A DNA stretch of 5,921 bases from a bacterium (lineage in GTDB: Bacteria; Patescibacteriota; Minisyncoccia; Phycocordibacterales; Phycocordibacteraceae). Under the pieces are notes generated by a model. It did no database searches and was not told the DNA's origin. It saw nothing but the letters and a program-made list of their open reading frames with translations. Positions 1-5,080 of this stretch are shown here, piece by piece. The stretch's first letter is position 1. Each line of letters opens with the position of its first letter. Location of the stretch: positions 1 through 5,921 of the forward strand of contig JAKAGD010000048.1 in NCBI GenBank assembly GCA_021817685.1. The letters are read 5' to 3'. The translations under genes and the position numbers were made by a program.

Positions 1-493
1 CTTTCGCCGCGGCAATGAGGAGCCCTTTCGCCATCCTCGGAGTTGACGGTATGACGACCTTAAGACCCATCGTGGCACCGAAGAGCGCATAGGGCGCTTG
101 CGTGTGCTGAGGGCCGTTGCCCCACTGCCGGCCAACTGCGACGCGTAGGACGATGGGGACACCGTTCGTCCCGCCGAACATATAGTTCCACTTCGCGGCC
201 TGCGTGAAGATCTGATCCGCCGCAAAAAGGGCGAACTCGATTCGGCCATGGTGCACGATGGGGCGCAGGCCGCAGATGGCGGCGCCGACGGACATACCAG
301 TGAATCCCGCTTCGGAGACGGGAACATCAAGGACGCGGCCCGGATACTTCTCGGCGAGACCGCCGGTCGTACCGTCGGCACCGTTCTTGTAAGTGACGCC
401 GAGTCCGATGACGAAGACATCCCGATCGGACGCGAGCAACTGGTCGGTTGCCTCCTTGATTGCTTCTGTGAATTTAAGCGTCCTATGCTGCAT
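1..493 (-). CDS. TPP-dependent 2-oxoacid dehydrogenase E1 component, beta subunit (partial, C-terminus off the left edge)
   Basis: Reading the minus strand from the ATG at 493 gives 164 residues that stay open to the window edge, about half of the usual 320-340. The N-terminal pyrimidine-binding fold of E1 beta subunits is clear: RTLKFTEAIKEA at 4-15, DVPVSEAGFTGMSVGAA at 56-72, ALFAADQIFTQAAKWNYMFGG at about 88-108, QHTQ at 129-132, and LKVVIPSTPRMAKGLL at 144-159. Glu61 fits the conserved Glu that activates the cofactor aminopyrimidine, and His130 fits the active-site His of the usual QHSQ motif. With the alpha subunit it would form the heterotetrameric enzyme that decarboxylates a 2-oxo acid. 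The usual GED/GEE motif after the first strand is replaced by GLG (30-32). The ATG lies inside the end of the alpha gene (11-nt overlap), so coupled translation is likely. There is no strong Shine-Dalgarno sequence. Family assignment is firm; the substrate is unknown. Confidence 0.93.
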   Translation of the reverse strand, partial: MQHRTLKFTEAIKEATDQLLASDRDVFVIGLGVTYKNGADGTTGGLAEKYPGRVLDVPVSEAGFTGMSVGAAICGLRPIVHHGRIEFALFAADQIFTQAAKWNYMFGGTNGVPIVLRVAVGRQWGNGPQHTQAPYALFGATMGLKVVIPSTPRMAKGLLIAAAK

Positions 494-1436
494 ATAGGTC
501 GGTGTAAAGCTCGCCCTTGGCCGGGTATGGCGCATGGAGCGCAGCAGCGACGCTCTTCAGGACATCTTTCTTCGTCGCCCCCTCAAGCGCAACGAGCTTC
601 TTTTCCGATACGCCGCGAGCAAGGAGCGCACGCCGCACCTTCTTCAAGGGATCCTTCCTGAGACGCATCTCGAGTATATCTTCCTCGCGATATCCTTCGT
701 CGAATATAGGTGCGCTATGAGCCATGTGTCGATAGGCAACGCATTCAAGGACAGCCGGCGAACCGCGCCTGACCTGCGCAACCGCTTTTACCGCCTTTGC
801 ATGCACATCTTCATAGTCATTTCCGTCGGCCTTGAAATACGCTGCACCGAGGCCGGTTACGATCTTCTCCACATCATAGTTCGGCGAGCGGCGGTCCTTA
901 AGCTTGGAATTCACGGCAAAGAGATTATTCTCGACGACCAGAAGAAGCGGGAGCTTGAAAAGCGCGGCGAGATTGAGCGTTTCGTAAACGACACCCTCCT
1001 CAAAAGCACCGTCACCGAAGAAGGCAGTGGTGATCCCTTTCTCCCGACGAAATTTTTGCTCGAACGCGGAACCGCACGAGAGCGGCACGACGCTCCCAAG
1101 GATCGGCGTCGTACCAATGACGTTCACCTCCGGAGCACGCATGTGCATGGACCCGCCCTTGCCGCGCGCTAAACCGGTCTTGCGGCCGAGGAGTTCGCTC
1201 ACCATCTTGGTCAGATTGCCTCCTTTGGCAAGGTAGTGCCCGTGCGATCTGTGGTTGCCGAGCACACGATCCTCCTTCTTGAGCGCGTCGCAGACACCGA
1301 CGGCGACGGCCTCCTGGCCGACGTAGAAATGGACGAAGCTCATGATCTTCTCGCGCAAGTACAAGTTGACAAGCTCTTGTTCAGCTATTCTAATGAGTAG
1401 CATCTTCTCATATGCTCGCAACAGGTTTGGTTTCAT
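483..1436 (-). CDS. TPP-dependent 2-oxoacid dehydrogenase E1 component, alpha subunit
   Basis: This 317-residue protein belongs to the E1 alpha family (pyruvate, acetoin and branched-chain 2-oxo-acid dehydrogenases), which bind thiamine diphosphate and Mg2+. Motifs seen are HRSHGH at 62-67, RGKGGSMHM at 91-99, and the thiamine diphosphate motif GDGAFEEG at 141-148 closing with ENN at 169-171. A SPNYDVEKI segment at 184-192 matches the loop that carries regulatory sites in mitochondrial homologues. The C-terminal YRHMAHSAP (235-243) corresponds to the family YRxxGHS, with Ala in place of Gly. I chose the ATG at 1436 (MKPNLLRAYEKMLL). An in-frame TTG at 1478 would add 14 residues that do not look like the family and would overlap the upstream methyltransferase gene. 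Neither start has a clear Shine-Dalgarno sequence. The gene follows the FkbM gene by 28 nt and overlaps the beta gene. No E2 or E3 gene is in the window, so the enzyme may be a stand-alone E1 serving glycan precursor chemistry. Confidence 0.95.
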   Translation of the reverse strand: MKPNLLRAYEKMLLIRIAEQELVNLYLREKIMSFVHFYVGQEAVAVGVCDALKKEDRVLGNHRSHGHYLAKGGNLTKMVSELLGRKTGLARGKGGSMHMRAPEVNVIGTTPILGSVVPLSCGSAFEQKFRREKGITTAFFGDGAFEEGVVYETLNLAALFKLPLLLVVENNLFAVNSKLKDRRSPNYDVEKIVTGLGAAYFKADGNDYEDVHAKAVKAVAQVRRGSPAVLECVAYRHMAHSAPIFDEGYREEDILEMRLRKDPLKKVRRALLARGVSEKKLVALEGATKKDVLKSVAAALHAPYPAKGELYTDLYAA

Positions 1437-1464
1437 GGCTATCGTGTGCGGTATGGAGAAAAGT

Positions 1465-2241
1465 CTACTTACTTTCAACTGCGCTGTCGAGCCTGAAGCG
1501 GCGCATGAGTTCCCGGTCTACGAAAATAGCGTCCGCCTGAACGATCTGGCCCCGCGACTGAGTCGAGAGGTAGTGAAGGTTATAGAGCGTATAGCCGTGC
1601 GCAATGAGGAACTCCTCGATCTCGTGGAAGAGCGCCTGATCCTTATAGATATGGATAAATGACACTTCAAGAAACACGAGAGAAACTCTTTGTTCGCGAA
1701 GCATCCGCGCCGCTCCCCGCAACGCTTTCAATTCGCCGCCCTGGATGTCCATCTTGAGGATATCAATATGGTTAATGCCGTGCTCCTCGCAAAATGAGTC
1801 GATGGTATCCGTTCGCACGCTGGTCTTCGTCGTGCCGGCGTAATGCGAATCATCGTCATGATCGAAACGTTTTTCCATATCCTCCGGCGGAAATAAAGAA
1901 TTCGTCCCGCCGCCGCTTGCGTTTGCAAAATAATCCGAGAATCCCTTGCTATCAGAAAATGCCAGTTGGAACGGCCGGCAATTTCCCTGCGCGGCGCAAC
2001 ATTTCGCGAGTTCGACAAATGACGAGGTGAACGGCTCGAACGTATAGATGAGCGCGTCCGGATATAGCTTCCCGTATTTCTCTATCGTCTGGCCCATATG
2101 ACCCCCGACATCAAAAATGATGCTCGGACGAGGAACGAGGCGCTTCTGGTCAACGACATACTCCTTCCGCGGGCGACGGGAATCTATGTCGATGTTCAGT
2201 CGCGCGAGGATATTTCTTATAAGGCGTTTGATCGTTCTCAT
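1465..2241 (-). CDS. FkbM family SAM-dependent methyltransferase
   Basis: This 258-residue protein has the hallmarks of the FkbM family, class I methyltransferases that usually O-methylate sugars or polyketides. Motif I is IIFDVGGHMGQT at 41-52. FEP at 68-70 ends the second Rossmann strand, and the family signature follows as TDTIDSFCEEHG at 144-155 and IDILKMDIQGGELKALRG at 159-176. The C-terminal part (HGYTLYNLHY at 215-224 and GQIVQADAIFVDRELMRRF at 231-249) is typical of glycan-locus members. I chose the ATG at 2241 because it overlaps the upstream stop codon as ATGA, is preceded by a GGAAG about 8 nt away, and starts a plausible basic helix (MRTIKRLIRN). An upstream extension to 2325 exists but would lie entirely inside the preceding gene. 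Length is normal for the family. The acceptor, probably a sugar hydroxyl in the glycan made by this locus, is inferred from context only. Confidence 0.93.
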   Translation of the reverse strand: MRTIKRLIRNILARLNIDIDSRRPRKEYVVDQKRLVPRPSIIFDVGGHMGQTIEKYGKLYPDALIYTFEPFTSSFVELAKCCAAQGNCRPFQLAFSDSKGFSDYFANASGGGTNSLFPPEDMEKRFDHDDDSHYAGTTKTSVRTDTIDSFCEEHGINHIDILKMDIQGGELKALRGAARMLREQRVSLVFLEVSFIHIYKDQALFHEIEEFLIAHGYTLYNLHYLSTQSRGQIVQADAIFVDRELMRRFRLDSAVESK

Positions 2242-2783
2242 ATTCGTATCTTCCGAACGAAATCGTCCCGTAGCTTCCGGTCGATGTAGAGGGCATACGC
2301 CGTCTGTATCTGCCCCCGCTTCCACGCGACGTTATACAGATTGAAGAGAGAATACCCATGCCGATCTACAAGAGCGGTGACAGCCGCATAGTATGGTTTG
2401 CCCGCATGTCGCTCCTGGAACGCCACCGGGATGATCATGCTCCGCACACGGGAGAGGGTTCCGTTCGCGGACGTATCCTCGAGTAGCTGTGCAGCATCCG
2501 ATGCTGGGATGTCGATAAGGAGCGTGTCAATGGATCGGTCCTTGCTTATTTCCTCCGCGAACGCCTGCCTACCCGTCGGCCATCCGATGTCCAACATGTG
2601 CGCGTGCGACGGCAAGGGGCGCATACGACGGAGATAGGAGTGTTCTGAGGCAACAATCGCCAACGTTCTCATATCGGGTATGAGGAATTCGATGTTTTTG
2701 CTGATCTTCTCCAGTTCCCAGCGCGGCTTTTTCGCGGGAAAGAGCGCATCCGTAACAAGAAAAATCCGTTCGAGAACGTTCAT
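2238..2783 (-). CDS. Small FkbM-like protein, probably degenerate or internally deleted
   Basis: This 181-residue protein has no easily named family, but its second half parallels the FkbM protein encoded just downstream. HGYSLFNLYN (142-151) and GQIQTAYALYIDRKLRDDF (157-175) match HGYTLYNLHY and GQIVQADAIFVDRELMRRF of that neighbour. IDTLLIDIPASDAAQLL (85-101) lines up with IDILKMDIQGGELKAL. A short MLDIGWPTG (63-71) resembles a damaged motif I (FDVGGHMG). Only about 13 residues separate it from the IDTLLIDI segment, against about 110 in the intact protein, so most of the SAM-binding core is missing. The N-terminal 60 residues are unassigned and partly helical in character. The ATG at 2783 lies 5 nt after the dehydrogenase stop, and the gene ends in an ATGA overlap with the FkbM gene. 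The frame is intact, so it may be a retained pseudoenzyme, partner subunit or decaying duplicate. A separate family with a convergent tail cannot be excluded. Confidence 0.78.
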   Translation of the reverse strand: MNVLERIFLVTDALFPAKKPRWELEKISKNIEFLIPDMRTLAIVASEHSYLRRMRPLPSHAHMLDIGWPTGRQAFAEEISKDRSIDTLLIDIPASDAAQLLEDTSANGTLSRVRSMIIPVAFQERHAGKPYYAAVTALVDRHGYSLFNLYNVAWKRGQIQTAYALYIDRKLRDDFVRKIRI

Positions 2784-2788
2784 GTTCG

Positions 2789-3823
2789 CTACATCTCTAT
2801 GAGTATTCTGCCTGCCTGACCCTTTCTGATGAGAGCAATGGCGTCGTTTATCTCATCCAACTTCATGCGATGCGTGATGATGCCGTCGATGTTCAACACC
2901 CCGGCCTTATAGAGCTTTACATACCTCGGGATATCCCTGCTCGGCGAGAACCCCCCGCCCTGAGTCGCCCGTATCGATTTCCCCTCTCCGCCGAAGAGAT
3001 GGAGCGCCGTATGCAATTCGATGCTTTCTCCCGGCTTCGGTTGGCCGATCATAATATATCGGCCCGTGCCGGAAAGGAGCGGAATGGTGGCTTCTATGGC
3101 CTGCTTGTTCCCGGAGGTGTCGATAATGACGTCTACTTCCTTTATCCCGAGATTTTTTTGCATCTCCTCCTGCACGTCCTGGTCCTTAGAGTTGATGAAT
3201 AGCGTCGCCCCCATCGACTCGGCGACCGTTCGCTTATTCTCGTGGATATCTAAAACGATGATGGGAAATGTGCTCGCCAACTTTGCCGCCTTGATGAGAT
3301 TCACGCCCAGTCCACCGGCGCCGACGATCATCACGCTTTCGCCGAATTTTGCATTCGCCTCTTCGTTTATCGTGCCAAGCGCCGTCGAGAGGCCGCAGCC
3401 CAGGAGAGCGCAGAGTTCGTCCGGAGTGTCGTGCGGAACCGGCGTGACCCGGTTTTCCGATACGATGGAATATTCGCTCAAGGTCGTGACCTTGCCGCTC
3501 CTCATCGGCTTGCCTTTATATGTGTATGTCGGGAAGTCGGATTCAATGCCGTCGCCCTTGCGCCAATGCATGACGACTTTGTCTCCCTTCTTTACTTTCG
3601 TCACTCCGGGACCGACTTCTTCAACAATACCGCTCCCTTCATGACCCATAAGATGCGGAACGAATTTGGCGTTGCCCTTGTTTCCGGCGACCTCCTGCAG
3701 TTGGGAGCCGCAAATGCCGCTCGCGGTTATCTTGACCAGCGCCTGGCCGAACTGCGGCTCGGGCACGCCCACCTCGCCGACGACCAGTTCCCCGTTAATT
3801 TGCTCCAATACCGCCGCCTTCAT
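2789..3823 (-). CDS. Zinc-dependent medium-chain alcohol dehydrogenase (MDR superfamily)
   Basis: This 344-residue NAD(P)-dependent oxidoreductase has the GroES-like catalytic domain followed by a Rossmann domain. Probable catalytic-zinc ligands are Cys38 (GICGS), His61-Glu62 (GHEGSG) and Cys143 (LLGCGLSTALG). The nucleotide motif is VGAGGLGVNLIKAAK at 167-181, and Asp192 at the end of the second strand (IIVLDIHENK) favours NAD over NADP. The lobe that normally holds the structural zinc (about 84-115) has no cysteine; the whole protein contains only Cys38, Cys138 and Cys143, so a structural zinc is unlikely. I chose the ATG at 3823 (MKAAVLEQINGEL), the normal beginning for this superfamily. 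An in-frame TTG at 3865 adds 14 unconvincing residues. The only GGAGG lies about 24 nt upstream, too far for that ATG. It is the first gene of the minus-strand operon. It likely interconverts an alcohol and aldehyde or ketone in precursor synthesis, but the substrate is unknown. Confidence 0.95.
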   Translation of the reverse strand: MKAAVLEQINGELVVGEVGVPEPQFGQALVKITASGICGSQLQEVAGNKGNAKFVPHLMGHEGSGIVEEVGPGVTKVKKGDKVVMHWRKGDGIESDFPTYTYKGKPMRSGKVTTLSEYSIVSENRVTPVPHDTPDELCALLGCGLSTALGTINEEANAKFGESVMIVGAGGLGVNLIKAAKLASTFPIIVLDIHENKRTVAESMGATLFINSKDQDVQEEMQKNLGIKEVDVIIDTSGNKQAIEATIPLLSGTGRYIMIGQPKPGESIELHTALHLFGGEGKSIRATQGGGFSPSRDIPRYVKLYKAGVLNIDGIITHRMKLDEINDAIALIRKGQAGRILIEM

Positions 3824-3863
3824 GGCGCAACTGTACCACGCCTCGGACCTCCCCGCACGGAGC

Positions 3864-3883
3864 AAAAAAGCGCGAAATCGCGC
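3864..3883 (-). terminator. Possible compact intrinsic terminator on the minus strand, upstream of the dehydrogenase operon
   Basis: Read on the minus strand, the palindrome 3883-3870 can form a 5-bp all-G/C stem (GCGCG/CGCGC) with an ATTT loop. It is followed immediately by six T residues (3869-3864). This is the layout of a small rho-independent terminator. No minus-strand gene lies upstream of it in the window. It could insulate the dehydrogenase operon from antisense transcripts, or act as an attenuator if that operon's promoter lies further upstream. The stem is short, and the same bases also form the candidate operator of the plus-strand promoter. Confidence 0.35.
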
Positions 3884-3889
3884 TATACT
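3870..3889 (+). promoter_or_regulatory. Candidate promoter -10 box with adjoining palindrome for the plus-strand glycosyltransferase block
   Basis: TATACT at 3884-3889 matches the bacterial -10 consensus at five of six positions. A start about 7 nt downstream would leave a leader of only about 15 nt before the ATG at 3911, with no Shine-Dalgarno sequence in it. No good -35 hexamer is visible at the usual spacing (AGCAAA or GCAAAA are the best). Directly upstream is a perfect inverted repeat, GCGCGA (3870-3875) and TCGCGC (3878-3883) around AA, which could be an operator or part of a divergent control region. The promoter call is by eye and moderate. Confidence 0.45.
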
Positions 3890-3910
3890 TCCCCGTATTA
3901 ACGACCGCTC

Positions 3911-5080
3911 ATGCCCCGATTACTCCTGCTGCATCACCTGGGTCTTGGCGACCACTTTATGTGCCACGGCATCGTCCGGGAGTATGCGGGCCGCTACAGC
4001 CGGGTGACTATCTTTTCCTATCCGCACAATTACCCCACCGTCGCATTCATGTTCCGCGATCTCGCGAACGTGGACATACGACAGGTCAAAGACGTAGAAG
4101 AGGCCCGGGCACACCTGCGGGACCACCGCGCCGAATATGACGAGACGAAGGTGCTTGGTTTTGAGAATCTTGACCGTACGACGGGCACCGCGCTCGAGAA
4201 ACAGTTTTATGATCAGGCCGGCGTACCGCTCCGGAGAAAATGGGAGGGATTCCGCGTCGAACGCGACCATGCACGTGAACAAACGCTTTTTGAAAAGCTG
4301 GCGCCTCCGGAATCATACGCGTTCGTCCATGAGGACGCGGGCCGGAAATACATCATCAAACGCCGTCTCATCGGAAATCGCCTCCCGCAATTCGAACCGC
4401 GTCCTGAGCTGACAGACAACGTATTCGATTACTGCACGCTCATTGAACGGGCGACAGAAATCCACGTCATCGATTCATCGTTCATGTTCCTCATAGACTG
4501 TATGCAGTATGACCACCCGGAACAGAAGCTCGTCGTGCATCGGTATGCCCGGGAGAATAATGATTGGCAGTTGCCGATCCTCAGGAAAGACTGGCACATT
4601 CTCACCGCAGAAATGGGGATGTTTGATCCACTGCGAAAATTCCTTGAACGATTATACCGATTGCGGGTATTCCCATTTGTGACCAGTTTCTTCAGGCGGG
4701 CCGTGCGATGGTTCTTCCGGCAGATGCTGTGGACGATGGGCCGTCCTAATGAGCTTCAGCTGGAACCAATTCTCCGCCGATATGTTCCTGAACGGACGTT
4801 CGCCGAAGTCGGGAATGCGCGGTACATTGCGGAGGCGAAGGCCGCCGGTGCCGCGGCAGCCACGAATGCTCCTTTATCCGAGGTGCGCGCCGACGTCGTC
4901 CTCTATCAGGGCGATCCGTGGTCCATCCTCCCGGAACTTCGGAAGGCCACGGGAGTCCTCCTTATGCTCGTGGCTCACCTCCCCGTTGGCGCCGAAAAAA
5001 GGCTTCGTGCGGCAGGGTTCGAGGTCCGTGAGCACCACATTTTCCCCGGCGAGTCATGCCTCGTCTGCCGCGCCGTATGA
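3911..5080 (+). CDS. GT-B/GT9-like glycosyltransferase-type protein with an extra C-terminal domain
   Basis: This 389-residue protein is not confidently placed in a named family. The N-terminus (LLLLHHLGLGDHFMCHGIVREY, about 4-25) resembles the acceptor-side start of GT-B enzymes such as GT9 heptosyltransferases (GxGD, then an R-containing helix). VFDYCTLIERATEIHVIDSSFMFLID (about 171-196) resembles the donor-side segment where GT9 has DTGPMHLA. Residues about 240-275 form a Leu/Phe/Arg-rich stretch (LERLYRLRVFPFVTSFFRR and onward), probably an amphipathic, membrane-associating helix or linker. The last about 110 residues look like a small separate alpha/beta domain: RADVVLYQGDPWSILPEL (326-343), a hydrophobic strand GVLLMLVAHLP (348-358), then GFEVREHHIFPGESCLVCRAV (369-389). 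This layout is faintly like the second half of a class I methyltransferase, without a motif I. The ATG at 3911 has no Shine-Dalgarno sequence. The stop overlaps the next gene as ATGA, so the two are probably coupled. A sugar-transfer role is inferred from fold-like motifs and neighbours. Confidence 0.8.
   Translation: MPRLLLLHHLGLGDHFMCHGIVREYAGRYSRVTIFSYPHNYPTVAFMFRDLANVDIRQVKDVEEARAHLRDHRAEYDETKVLGFENLDRTTGTALEKQFYDQAGVPLRRKWEGFRVERDHAREQTLFEKLAPPESYAFVHEDAGRKYIIKRRLIGNRLPQFEPRPELTDNVFDYCTLIERATEIHVIDSSFMFLIDCMQYDHPEQKLVVHRYARENNDWQLPILRKDWHILTAEMGMFDPLRKFLERLYRLRVFPFVTSFFRRAVRWFFRQMLWTMGRPNELQLEPILRRYVPERTFAEVGNARYIAEAKAAGAAAATNAPLSEVRADVVLYQGDPWSILPELRKATGVLLMLVAHLPVGAEKRLRAAGFEVREHHIFPGESCLVCRAV

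Larger units (their letters stand above)
3824..3910. other. Divergent intergenic control region between the two gene blocks
   Basis: This 87-base gap separates the outward-facing dehydrogenase and glycosyltransferase-like genes and is the only sizeable non-coding stretch in the window. It must hold start signals for the plus block, and probably for the minus operon unless that promoter sits inside the 3911-5080 gene. On the minus strand I see TAATAC and TATAGC as weak -10-like words, with no convincing -35. A GGGAGG about 24 nt before the dehydrogenase ATG is too distant to act as its ribosome site. The main recognisable element is the palindrome with an adjacent A6/T6 run at 3864-3883. Confidence 0.6.

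Noticed and set aside
248..661. Plus-strand open frame of 137 codons across the E1 alpha/beta junction
   Set aside because: It is antisense to both E1 genes and has low-complexity composition without motifs.
534..1172. Plus-strand open frame of 212 codons
   Set aside because: It is antisense to the well-supported E1 alpha gene and its translation shows no family motif; it is a by-product of GC-rich codon usage.
1437..1478. TTG start for E1 alpha giving 14 extra residues
   Set aside because: The rarer start codon, overlap with the FkbM end and a non-family N-terminus make the ATG at 1436 more likely, although no ribosome site decides it.
2241..2325. Upstream in-frame extension of the FkbM gene (28 extra residues)
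   Set aside because: The extension would lie inside the preceding gene and reads as non-family sequence, while the ATG at 2241 has an ATGA overlap and a GGAAG site.
3021..3644. Plus-strand open frame of 207 codons
   Set aside because: It lies wholly antisense to the alcohol dehydrogenase, is Ser/Pro-rich and has no recognisable domain.
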